This document shows, piece by piece, positions 18,262-26,136 of a stretch of 64,000 nucleotides of DNA. Position 1 is the first letter of the stretch. Each line of letters opens with the position of its first letter. The stretch lies in NCBI RefSeq assembly GCF_002879865.1, contig NZ_PNXY01000028.1, positions 17,620 through 81,619 on the forward strand. The letters run 5' to 3'. The stretch is from Paraburkholderia rhynchosiae. Lineage in GTDB: Bacteria; Pseudomonadota; Gammaproteobacteria; Burkholderiales; Burkholderiaceae. Under the pieces are notes generated by a model. The model was not told the origin of the DNA, searched no databases, and saw nothing but the letters and a program-made list of their open reading frames with translations. Position numbers and translations under genes: made by a program.

Positions 18262-18289
18262 CAGCCTGATCGGCGTACGCCGCAGGCTG
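18262..18289 (-). other. Strong hairpin between the two flp genes
   Basis: Outer arms CAGCCTG (18262-18268) and CAGGCTG (18283-18289) enclose the self-complementary core CGGCGTACGCCG (18271-18282). This gives a 12-pair stem with one two-base bulge. It stands just upstream of the ribosome binding site of the second pilin gene and downstream of the first pilin's own hairpin. It may be an RNA processing or attenuation element. Confidence 0.65.
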
Positions 18290-18306
18290 CGAAAAGGGGA
18301 ATACAA

Positions 18307-18335
18307 CGGACGAATCGGCACACGCGGCTCGTCCG
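18307..18335 (-). other. Hairpin downstream of the first flp gene
   Basis: Arms at 18307-18317 and 18325-18335 (CGGACGAATCG against CGGCTCGTCCG) with a 7-base loop, 15 bases behind the pilin stop. It is the counterpart in sequence, loop size and position of the hairpin behind the second pilin gene, so the duplicated unit includes this element. CCCCTTTTC follows it on the transcript, which could give partial termination. Confidence 0.55.
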
Positions 18336-18350
18336 CTGTCTCTCGCAGGA

Positions 18351-18524
18351 TTACTTCAGTTGCGTCGCGATCGCGCCGAACTTGGTCTGAACCGCCGTGG
18401 CGAGGGGGCCGAACCCCGCGATGATTGCCGTTGCGATCAGGGCGGCCATCAGGCCATACTCGATGGCGGTGACGCCGTCTTCGTCGCGAACAAATGCTTT
18501 AGCGCTGTTGATGAACGATTTCAT
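18351..18524 (-). CDS. flp: Flp-family type IVb pilin (first gene of the operon)
   Basis: A 57-residue pilin, found by translating the minus strand. It has a leader MKSFINSAKAFVRDEDG, cleavage after Gly17, then VTAIEYGLMAALIATAIIAG and a short tail ending in TQLK. AAGGGAGAT precedes the ATG. It is a tandem paralogue of the pilin at 18054-18236; the central 80 bases differ at only 4 positions. As the first gene behind the presumed promoter and followed by a hairpin, it is probably the most abundant pilin transcript. Confidence 0.93.
   Translation of the reverse strand: MKSFINSAKAFVRDEDGVTAIEYGLMAALIATAIIAGFGPLATAVQTKFGAIATQLK
18399..18478 (-). repeat. Pilin core repeat, copy B (in flp 18351-18524)
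   Basis: Partner of the repeat at 18111-18190 (4 mismatches in 80). The distance between copies is 288 bases, the size of one gene plus its downstream hairpin. Confidence 0.9.
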
Positions 18525-19692
18525 GGTTTATCTCCCTTAGGATGGCTAACTTAAGTGTCATCGGATAACTACGGTTTGTGTACAACGTACTGCATTGCTA
18601 CGGGTGCTACAGGAAAGAGCGTTCGGACGCTGCGTGAGAGAGCGGCCGAACGGGAGCCGCGAGCGGTTCGCTACTATTTATCTGCTGGGGATCGTGCTGG
18701 GTGACGCGCTGCGTGAGCGGCAGGCGAAAATCCAGACCCGGCGGCGGCGCATTGAAAATGACAGCCAGACGCGGTACCGAGAGGCGGCGTGCGATGCGCG
18801 CGGCGCACCGAACCCCCCTTCGAATCAGAGTGAATAACCGCATCTTCTACTACTCCTTGTATTCTTCTTTGGCAGCCGGTTCGTTCTTCTCGCCGCTCTT
18901 AGTCGAGCGCATCTGAGAGAGAACCCCCGTCGACATGGATAAGGTCGTTGGCCATGTCGCCGGCTGCGTGAAAACATAAAGGCAAGGAGTGGGCCAGCTT
19001 GATCCGATCCACGAACGCATGGGGCTTGCAGCCGTCCAGTCGCGTTCGGGCAAAGGCAGCCACGGGGAAAACTGACCGACTTGCTTCAAATCTGCATCAT
19101 CGGGACAGCAGTGGGGGCACACCTTAATATCGCGCTCTTCGGCCATGGTCTTGCCGTACAGCCCAAGCTTAGGGATTTAACCGAGGCGCATCAGAAATCA
19201 GTTTTGCCGCTAGATTAGGGCCGCTTTTTGGCTCCGCGTCGGACCGATCCGTTTCAGCTTTGAAACGTGGGTAGTCCAGGCATGTATTTACGGCGGACGT
19301 GTGGCGCTTATTTGCGAGTACTGGAGCACTCACATACAAGCTGCAAGGCGAGCGGCGCGCCTAGTCGGCGGGATGCGTTCAATGAAGTCGTCGAAGAACG
19401 ATGTCGATGAAGCTCAATATGCACTGCGGCTCTTCATGTGCAAGCACTTCCAAAGTGAGGCCGTCCATCGAGTTTCAATACGCGAAACCTGCCGAATGGA
19501 TCAGCGGGTCACGGTCAGCAAGCGTCACCATTGCGTCATACAGCTCACTCAATATTGCGGGTGGCCATCCCTCGGCCACCGAGCTGCGCGCGGGCCGTTC
19601 GTCCGACGTTCCAGATATCCACGCGGCAAGCGCATGGGTGACGCCTCGCGCCAGACACGTCCACAAAAAGCGTTCCATACAAGGAAGACATC
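18525..19692. other. 1.2 kb intergenic region upstream of the Tad operon, no convincing gene
   Basis: This stretch is less GC-rich than its surroundings and has no long frame with a clear family. It must carry the Tad promoter (minus, near 18530-18620) and the promoter of the phytase-like gene (plus). A minus frame at 18850-19146 starts MAEERDIKVCPHCC with a CxxC pair, then becomes Trp/Pro/Ser-rich. In the next frame the same DNA reads like protein up to HVDGGSLSDALD and a stop near 18903, suggesting a frameshifted relic. A second short minus frame lies at 19475-19678. I see no terminal repeats or transposase. Confidence 0.5.
19475..19678 (-). pseudogene. Possible small ORF or relic of a gene, unknown function
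   Basis: 67 codons starting MERFLWTCLARGVTHALAAW and ending SAGFAY, followed by a TGA. Beyond the stop the same frame stays protein-like for about 30 codons (MDGLTLEVLAHEEPQC) to near 19386. This suggests one gene broken by a nonsense or frameshift change. No good ribosome binding site precedes the ATG, and the start lies only 15 bases from the start of the divergent phytase-like gene. No family recognised; it may not be expressed. Confidence 0.25.
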
Positions 19693-21153
19693 GTGTCTCG
19701 TTCAAGACTGTTTGCGCTGTCGGCGATCGCCTCGTCGCTTCTCTTTGCGACGGCCGCACATGCCGCGGTCGATCTCATCGCGGTCGGCCAGCTTGGCGGC
19801 CTCACCGGCGATCTGTCGAAGGAAACGGCCGCGCCGCTGGAGAACGGCGTAGCGGGCAATCTGCTCGGCGGCCTCGGTTCAGGCATTGCATACGCAGGAT
19901 GTCATACGTTCGTCGCGGTGCCCGATCGCGGCCCGAATGCGGTGTCGTATAACGCGGCCATCGACGACACCTCGTCGTACATCAACCGCTTCCAGACCTT
20001 GCGTTTGCGCTTGCAGCCGAGCGCAGCGGGCGCCGCGCTGCCATATTCGCTGACGCCGAAACTGATCGCTACGACGCTGCTGCATACCTCGGACAAACTT
20101 GTCTACGGAACGGGCGCCGCCGCCGGCGTGCCCGATGGCGCTCCCGCGCTCAACGGCCGCAATCACACGTACTACTTCACAGGTCGCTCGGACAACTTCG
20201 ACCCGGCGCATCTGTCGACCAATGATCGCAATGCGCGCTTCGATCCCGAAAGCGTTCGCGTGAGCAACGACGGCGAAAGCGTGTTCATCTCGGATGAGTA
20301 TGGTCCGTACGTCTATCGTTTCGATCGACGCAGCGGCCGCCGCATCGACACGTACAGGCTCCCCGACACGTTTGCGGTGTCCACGCTCAGTTCCAGCGGC
20401 AACAATGAAATCGCGCAGAACACAGCGGGTCGCGTCGCCAACAAGGGAATGGAAGGTCTCGCGATTTCGCCTGACGGCAAGACGCTTTTCGGCGCGATGC
20501 AAAGCCCGCTGATCCAGGATGGCGGCACCGACGGCGCATACACACGTATCGTGAAGATCGACGTGCGCACCGGCAAGACCACGCAGTTCGCGTATCGGCT
20601 TACCAACATCGGCACGACAGCCAAGCCGAAGTACCCGACCATCAGCGACGTGCTTGCCGTGAACGATCACGAACTGCTGGTGGACGAGCGTGACGGCAAA
20701 GGCCTCGGCGACAATTCGACGGCTGTGTTCAAGAAGGTCTTCCATATCGATCTGACGGGCGCACAGGACGTGAGCAACGCCAGCAGTCAAGCGGGCCTCG
20801 CACCTTATGCCGTGCAGAAAGCGCTGTTCCTCGACACGGTCGCGCAACTCACCTCGCACGGCTACAGCGCAAACGACATTCCGGCGAAGCTTGAAGGCCT
20901 TGCATTTGGGCCGGACGTCGTGGTCGGCGGCGTGAAGAAGCACACGCTGTTCATCGCGAACGACAACGACTTCATTGGCACCGTCACCGATACGAATCAT
21001 CCTGCGGGCATCGCCAATCCGAATCAGTTCTTCGTGTTCGCGTGGGACGCGAGCGAACTGCCGGCCTATGTCGCGCAAAAACTCGTGGGCGTGGGCAAGG
21101 GGCGTGGTCAGGACGAGCACGTCTGCGCACCGGATTACGACGACGATCATTGA
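19693..21153 (+). CDS. Esterase-like activity of phytase family protein, exported
   Basis: 486 residues with a clear signal peptide (MSRSRLFALSAIASSLLFATAAHA). The mature part matches the phytase-like beta-propeller family: an early VPDRGPNAVSY, then DPESVRVSNDGESVFISDEY, NKGMEGLAISPDGKTLFGAM and a late KLEGLAFGPDVV. These Asp/Glu-rich loops suggest metal binding. The start is a GTG with AAGGAAGACATC before it. It is probably periplasmic or secreted and hydrolyses an ester or phosphoester; the substrate is not known. It stands alone, with no obvious operon partner. Confidence 0.82.
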   Translation: MSRSRLFALSAIASSLLFATAAHAAVDLIAVGQLGGLTGDLSKETAAPLENGVAGNLLGGLGSGIAYAGCHTFVAVPDRGPNAVSYNAAIDDTSSYINRFQTLRLRLQPSAAGAALPYSLTPKLIATTLLHTSDKLVYGTGAAAGVPDGAPALNGRNHTYYFTGRSDNFDPAHLSTNDRNARFDPESVRVSNDGESVFISDEYGPYVYRFDRRSGRRIDTYRLPDTFAVSTLSSSGNNEIAQNTAGRVANKGMEGLAISPDGKTLFGAMQSPLIQDGGTDGAYTRIVKIDVRTGKTTQFAYRLTNIGTTAKPKYPTISDVLAVNDHELLVDERDGKGLGDNSTAVFKKVFHIDLTGAQDVSNASSQAGLAPYAVQKALFLDTVAQLTSHGYSANDIPAKLEGLAFGPDVVVGGVKKHTLFIANDNDFIGTVTDTNHPAGIANPNQFFVFAWDASELPAYVAQKLVGVGKGRGQDEHVCAPDYDDDH

Positions 21154-21336
21154 CGCGTCCGTTCATCGAGCCACGAGGGCGCGGTTCGTTCGCGCCTGTG
21201 ATCTCGTAGCGTCCTCCAACGCGGCGTGCTGCGCGTCGACGCCACAGTGCGCTTATAGATAACCTTATGGGAATCGATTCATTCCCATGCCTCGCACTGC
21301 CCGGTACGCTGACGCATCAACCGAACGCGAGGATTT

Positions 21337-22341
21337 ATGGCTGTTTCTGCTCCGACATCTTTTTCAACGCGACGGCGCACGCTGAAGCTGCTGAGCGCCG
21401 TGCCCGCGCTTGCCGCGACCGGCGCTTTTCATTCGCAGCGAGCGCACGCCGCTGAACTTGCATCGACCACGCTCGTACTCGGCGATCAGGCGGGCGGCAC
21501 ACGCGCGCTTGTGGAAGCGGCCAAGGTGCTTGAGGGTGCGCCTTACGCTTTTCGCTGGGCCAACTTCCAGGGCGCGGCGCCGCTCTTCGAGGCGCAACGC
21601 GCGGGCGCCGTCGATCTCGCGCCAGCAGGCGATTTGCCGGTGCTCGCGGCGGCAGTCGGCGATCCGACTTTGAAGATCGTTGCGACGCGGGTGGGCTCGG
21701 GCGCCCAACTCGGCATCCTGGTCGCGCCGAATTCGACGATACGCAATGTTGCCGAGCTAAAAGGGCGCACGGTGTTCGTCTCATCGGCGCGCGGCAGCAT
21801 TTCGCAATTCCAGTTGTATGGCGCGCTTGCCGAAGCGGGACTTTCAAAAGAAGACGTGACGGTGCGCTTTATCTTGCCCGTCGATGCGTTCGCCGCCTTC
21901 GCTTCGGGATCGATTGAAGTGTGGGCGACGTTCGATCCTTACTACGGCATTGCTGTACAACGCGGCGCTCGCATTCTGCGCGACGGCACGGGCATCAATA
22001 GTGGCTTGGGTTTTATCACGGCGTCGGGTGCGTCGCTTGCGAACCCAGGCAAGCGCGCGGCAATCGCGGACGTTCTGCTAAGGCTGCAACGCGCCGGCGA
22101 CTGGGCGCTCGCGAACCCGGATGCCTATGCACAGATCTACGCCACACTGACGCGTTCTCCACTCGACGCCGCAAAAACCATCACGCGGCGCGCGGCGCTG
22201 AAACAGCACTTTATCAACGAGGCCGACATTGCCGTGCTTCAGAAAGTGGCCGACAGTGCGAACCGCGACGCGATTTTGCCGCGTCGTATCGATGTTCGCG
22301 CGATCTGCGAGACGCATGTTGCTCAACACGTGAGCGGTTAG
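21337..22341 (+). CDS. Orphan ABC substrate-binding protein, aliphatic sulfonate/nitrate type
   Basis: 334 residues with a twin-arginine-like signal (STRRRTLKLLSAVPALAATG). The mature part has the SsuA/NrtA layout: FRWANFQGAAPLFEAQRAGAV, VDLAPAGDLP, VGSGAQLGILVAPNS and AELKGRTVFVSSARGS, then SGSIEVWATFDPYYG. It should bind a sulfonate or similar organosulfur/nitrogen compound in the periplasm. No permease or ATPase gene lies nearby on either side, so it is an orphan that would use a transporter encoded elsewhere. Confidence 0.85.
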   Translation: MAVSAPTSFSTRRRTLKLLSAVPALAATGAFHSQRAHAAELASTTLVLGDQAGGTRALVEAAKVLEGAPYAFRWANFQGAAPLFEAQRAGAVDLAPAGDLPVLAAAVGDPTLKIVATRVGSGAQLGILVAPNSTIRNVAELKGRTVFVSSARGSISQFQLYGALAEAGLSKEDVTVRFILPVDAFAAFASGSIEVWATFDPYYGIAVQRGARILRDGTGINSGLGFITASGASLANPGKRAAIADVLLRLQRAGDWALANPDAYAQIYATLTRSPLDAAKTITRRAALKQHFINEADIAVLQKVADSANRDAILPRRIDVRAICETHVAQHVSG

Positions 22342-22528
22342 CATGCCTCACTGCGGCAAGTGCACGTCCTCGATTAATTCCGCTTTCACTGCACGAACCC
22401 TGCGATCGACCGGCGAGAATCACGAAGCATTGTAGAGCCCTAAGATTCATGGCGATTCTGTTTGTCGTCGGTACGCGCGGGTTAACCTACACTGTGCCTT
22501 TGATCCGCGAAAAACAGAGGAGAGTGCA

Positions 22529-23248
22529 ATGCGATTGACTGACTTCGACACGCTGACGTTCGACTGCTACGGCACGCTGATCGACTGGGAAACGGGCATC
22601 TTCGAAGGCTTGCGGCCGCTTCTCGAACGCGTCGGGCAAACGCTCACGCGTGACGAGGTGCTCGAGGCGCATGCACGGCACGAGTCGTCGCAACAGAACT
22701 ACACGCCTTATCGGCGATATCAGGAGTTATTGCCGATCGTCTATAAGCGTCTGGCAGAAGAGTGGCATGTGCCGTACACGCTCGCCGGCTGTGCGGCCTA
22801 CGGCAAATCCATTCAGAACTGGCCTGCATTCGACGATTCAGCCGCGGCGTTGCAGTACCTGAAGCAGCACTACAAGCTGGTTATTCTTTCGAATGTGGAC
22901 AATGAAAGTTTCAGCTATAGCAATGCAAAATTGCAGGTGGAATTCGACGCGATCTTCACTGCGGAAGATATCGGTTCCTATAAGCCGTCGCCGCGCAATT
23001 TCGAGTACATGCTTGAGAAGCTGGGCGAACGCGGCATTGGCAAGGAAAAGATTCTGCACACGGCAGAAAGTCTCTTTCACGATCACAAGCCCGCGAATGA
23101 GTTCGGGCTTGCGTCGTGCTGGATTTATCGCCGGCACGCCAGGCAGGGCTTCGGCGCGACGATGGACCCGGGCTCCCAGCCGAAGATCGACTTTCGCTTT
23201 AACAGCATGGCCGAACTGGTGGAAGCCCATCGCAACGCTTTGGCGTAA
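22529..23248 (+). CDS. HAD-superfamily hydrolase, haloacid dehalogenase type II-like
   Basis: 239 residues of the (S)-2-haloacid dehalogenase type II family. The nucleophile is Asp12 in FDCYGTLIDW. Motif II Ser is in LVILSNVDN and motif III Lys in IGSYKPSPRNF. A helical cap lies between. The true substrate of many members is unknown, so dehalogenation is a family-level label. GAGGAGAGTGCA precedes the ATG. It is convergent with gabD (gap 15 bases). A second member of the family lies at 45770. Confidence 0.85.
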   Translation: MRLTDFDTLTFDCYGTLIDWETGIFEGLRPLLERVGQTLTRDEVLEAHARHESSQQNYTPYRRYQELLPIVYKRLAEEWHVPYTLAGCAAYGKSIQNWPAFDDSAAALQYLKQHYKLVILSNVDNESFSYSNAKLQVEFDAIFTAEDIGSYKPSPRNFEYMLEKLGERGIGKEKILHTAESLFHDHKPANEFGLASCWIYRRHARQGFGATMDPGSQPKIDFRFNSMAELVEAHRNALA

Positions 23249-23263
23249 CGCGAGCCTGACGGC

Positions 23264-24739
23264 TTATTGATCGAAGCCGCCCTGGCACAGGTATTTGATC
23301 GACAGATAATCGTCGAGCCCGTACTTCGAGCCTTCGCGGCCGTAGCCCGATTCCTTTACGCCGCCGAACGGCGCCGCTTCGCTCGACACCGCGCCCTCGT
23401 TGATACCGATCACACCTGCTTCGAGCTGGCTGGCGACCCGATCGATACGCCGCACGTCCTGCGTATAGAAGTATGCGGCGAGGCCAAACGGCGTGTCGTT
23501 CGCGAGACGCAGCGCTTCTGCTTCGTCGTTAAAGCGAAACAGCGGCGCGACCGGTCCAAACGTTTCTTCGCAACACACGAGCATGTTGTCTTGGGCGTCG
23601 GTCAGCACGGTCGGCGCGTAGTAGTTCGGGCCGAGTTCCGTTAGACGTTTTCCGCCAGTCAGCACTTTTGCCCCTTGTTTTACGGCGTCTTCTACGTGAC
23701 GCGCGATTTTATCGATCGCGCGCTCGTTGATCATCGGGCCGATCTGCGCGTCGGGGTCCGTTGCAGGCGCCACCTTCAATGCCGCCACGCGTTTTGCGAG
23801 CAGATCGGCGAAACGCGCATAGACGCCGGCTTGCACATACACGCGATTCGGGCACACACAGGTCTGCCCGCCGTTGCGGAACTTCGCTGCGATCAGACCT
23901 GTGACGGCGGCGTCGAGATCGGCGTCGTCGAATACGATAAACGGCGCGTTGCCGCCCAGTTCCAGCGAGAGTTTTTTCAACGTGGCCGCAGATTCACGCG
24001 CGAGATGCTTGCCGACCGGCGTCGAACCGGTGAACGTGATCTTGCGCACGCGTGCATCGGCGAGCCAATCGGCCACCGCTTCAATGCCTTGTTCGCGCGA
24101 AGCCGACAGCATGTTCAGCACGCCATCGGGCAAGCCGGCTTCCTGCGCCAACGCGGCGAGTGCGAGCGCGGTCAGCGGCGTATCTTCCGCGGGCTTGGCG
24201 ATCACCGTGCAACCGGCCGCGAGTGCTGGCGCGATCTTGCGCGCGATCATCGCGAGCGGGAAATTCCACGGCGTAATCGCGGCCACGATGCCGATGGGCT
24301 CCTTCACCGCGCTCATGCGCTTGCCGCGCTGCTGCTGCGGAATGATGTCGCCATAGATGCGGGTCGCTTCGTCAGCGAACCACGCAACGTACGACGCGCC
24401 ATACGCAACTTCACCGCGGCTTTCCGCAAGCGGCTTGCCTTGTTCCGTCGACATCAGCTTCGCGAGGTCTTCGGTATTCGCGACGATCAGTGCGTGCCAG
24501 CGGCGCAGGATCTCAGCGCGCTCGCGCGGCAGCCTGGCGCGCCACGCAGGCAGCGCGCGGGACGCGGCGTCGGTGGCGGCGCGCGCGTCGGCTGCGCTGC
24601 TGTTCGCGACTTCGACGATCGTGTCGCCGGTCGCGGGATTGATGACGGCGAAGCGCGCGCCGTTCGCGGCGGCGATCCATTGGCCGTCGATGAAATTGAG
24701 CGGCCGGATCAGTTCATTGCGCGTCAATGCGAGAGACAT
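23264..24739 (-). CDS. gabD: NAD(P)-dependent succinate-semialdehyde dehydrogenase
   Basis: 491 residues of the aldehyde dehydrogenase superfamily with strong likeness to GabD through its length: ITPWNFP, Glu260 in LSLELGGNAPFIVFDDADLD, catalytic Cys294 in GQTCVCPNR, and the family ending YGLDDYLSIKYLC. It oxidises succinate semialdehyde to succinate in the GABA shunt. gabT is not adjacent. The gene follows the LacI-type regulator on the same strand by 175 bases; a functional link with that regulator is unlikely. Confidence 0.9.
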   Translation of the reverse strand: MSLALTRNELIRPLNFIDGQWIAAANGARFAVINPATGDTIVEVANSSAADARAATDAASRALPAWRARLPRERAEILRRWHALIVANTEDLAKLMSTEQGKPLAESRGEVAYGASYVAWFADEATRIYGDIIPQQQRGKRMSAVKEPIGIVAAITPWNFPLAMIARKIAPALAAGCTVIAKPAEDTPLTALALAALAQEAGLPDGVLNMLSASREQGIEAVADWLADARVRKITFTGSTPVGKHLARESAATLKKLSLELGGNAPFIVFDDADLDAAVTGLIAAKFRNGGQTCVCPNRVYVQAGVYARFADLLAKRVAALKVAPATDPDAQIGPMINERAIDKIARHVEDAVKQGAKVLTGGKRLTELGPNYYAPTVLTDAQDNMLVCCEETFGPVAPLFRFNDEAEALRLANDTPFGLAAYFYTQDVRRIDRVASQLEAGVIGINEGAVSSEAAPFGGVKESGYGREGSKYGLDDYLSIKYLCQGGFDQ

Positions 24740-24914
24740 TGCGTTGCTCCTTGGGTTGCCTTTTGACGAGGTCAGGCGTGCGGTGTCGTTCAGTAAACCG
24801 ATGCTACGCGTGTCGCGCAGTCAATGAATCGCCTCAAAATGCGGCCCGCGATGTGCGTATGGTTTTTTTCGGCCCGCCACAGCATATTCTGCTAAATGCG
24901 CCGCGAAGTTAGCG

Positions 24915-25931
24915 TCAGCGTCTGCGGCACGGTCCCGTCGATGCGCGCACGACGAGCTGAGGCGGCGGGCCGATCACCATTGAGGGTTGCCGCTCGGGCG
25001 CCTGAATCAGGCGAATGAGACTCTCGATCGACAACTCGGCAATCTCCGCGGTTTGAATCGCGACGGTGGTCAGCGCGGGGTGCACCTGGTGCGCGAGTTG
25101 AATGTCGGTGATGCCGATAACGGATACGTCATCGGGCACCGCGCGGCCCAGCGTGATCAAGGCCTGGGCCGCGCCGATTGCGAGCAGATCGTTGGTCGCG
25201 AAGATCGCGGTGACGAATGGCCGTACCGCCATGAGCTGCATGCACGCGGCGTAGCCGGCGTCGATCGAGTCGCGAATCTGCAGCACCGCAGCAGTATCCG
25301 CTTCCACGCCGGCGGCGCGCATCGTCGCACGGAAACCATTGGAGCGCGCGTCCTGCAAACCGCCGCAGCCATCGCCGATCAGAAGACCCACCTCGCGATG
25401 GCCGAGCTCGAGCAGATGCTGCGCGGCAAGCTCGCCGGCGCGTGCGAAGTCCACGGCGATGCATGGCAGTTCAGGCGGCGTCTCAGGGTGTTCCCACATG
25501 GCCAGCAGAATCGGCGCGCTATGCGTGGCCGACGCGCACAGGTCGTTGATCGCGATGTCCGTATTCATCACGAGCACGCCGTCGGCCAACGTGCCCGCGA
25601 TCTGGTTCAGATACGCGCGGCCGATCTCGGCGTCGTCGTCGGTATTGCAGACCATCAGGAAGTAGCCGGCTTTACGCGCCGCGCGTTCGGCGGCCAGCAC
25701 GAACTCGGGATAGAACGGGTTCGATATGTTCGACAGCATCAACGCCAGTGTCGACGAGCGGCCCTCGGCCAACGCGCGCGCGTTCAGATTCGGCCGGTAG
25801 CCGAGATCGGCAATCGCCTTCAACACACGTTCCGCTGTTTCTGGGCGGACTTTCTCGCGATTGCGCAGCACGTTCGAGACAGTGGCGGCGGTAACGTGCG
25901 CGCGTTTCGCCACTTCGGACAATGTGACCAT
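24915..25931 (-). CDS. LacI-family transcriptional regulator of the galactan locus
   Basis: 338 residues. The N-terminal helix-turn-helix is VTLSEVAKRAHVTAATVSNV with hinge LGYRPNLNARALAEGRSSTL. A periplasmic-binding-protein-like sensor domain follows (SNPFYPEFVLAAERAARKAGY, AIFATNDLLAIGAAQAL, SVIGITDIQLAHQVHPALTT). It is divergent from the ATPase-permease-glycosidase operon, and two LacI-type palindromes lie between them, so it most likely represses that operon and is released by a galactoside. It occupies the place of GanR in Bacillus. Confidence 0.9.
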   Translation of the reverse strand: MVTLSEVAKRAHVTAATVSNVLRNREKVRPETAERVLKAIADLGYRPNLNARALAEGRSSTLALMLSNISNPFYPEFVLAAERAARKAGYFLMVCNTDDDAEIGRAYLNQIAGTLADGVLVMNTDIAINDLCASATHSAPILLAMWEHPETPPELPCIAVDFARAGELAAQHLLELGHREVGLLIGDGCGGLQDARSNGFRATMRAAGVEADTAAVLQIRDSIDAGYAACMQLMAVRPFVTAIFATNDLLAIGAAQALITLGRAVPDDVSVIGITDIQLAHQVHPALTTVAIQTAEIAELSIESLIRLIQAPERQPSMVIGPPPQLVVRASTGPCRRR

Positions 25932-26050
25932 TCTTCTTTATCCCAAATTCAGGGAGCGCGCTTCAAATGTTGCAAGACGCGGGCGACGTTGATAACTTGC
26001 TGAAAACACATCCGGAGACACTCATCATGACTTTTGTCACCGACCTCGAA

Positions 26051-26064
26051 TTTAAGCGATTAAA
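26051..26064. promoter_or_regulatory. LacI-type operator 1 (TTTAAGCGATTAAA)
   Basis: A palindrome TTTAA-GCGA-TTAAA with the central CG typical of LacI/GalR-family sites. A near-identical second copy lies 55 bases downstream. Both are between the regulator gene and the galactan operon. Binding by the adjacent LacI-type protein is inferred. Confidence 0.8.
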
Positions 26065-26105
26065 TGCCTGCTGCACAAGAGCCGGGCGTTTATTTTTCTG
26101 CGCAA

Positions 26106-26119
26106 TTTAAGCGGTTAAA
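26106..26119. promoter_or_regulatory. LacI-type operator 2 (TTTAAGCGGTTAAA)
   Basis: Second copy, differing from operator 1 at one central base. It ends 17 bases before the ATG of the ATPase gene, so a bound repressor would block the start of the operon. The 55-base centre spacing (about five helical turns) would allow looping between the two sites. Confidence 0.8.
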
Positions 26120-26136
26120 TCGCTAGGGAGGCGAGG

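Noticed and set aside
18850..19146. 98-codon minus-strand frame as an intact zinc-binding protein
   Set aside because: Only one CPHC pair is present, the second half is Trp/Pro/Ser-rich and unlike a folded domain, and another frame looks more protein-like there; treated as part of a possible relic.
21267..21455. Small plus-strand frame before the sulfonate-type binding protein
   Set aside because: It overlaps the well supported signal-peptide start at 21337 in another frame and has no motif.
25932..26136. A defined -35/-10 promoter for the galactan operon
   Set aside because: TATTTT at 26090-26095 could be a -10 box, but no -35 box lies at suitable spacing, so only the operators are annotated.
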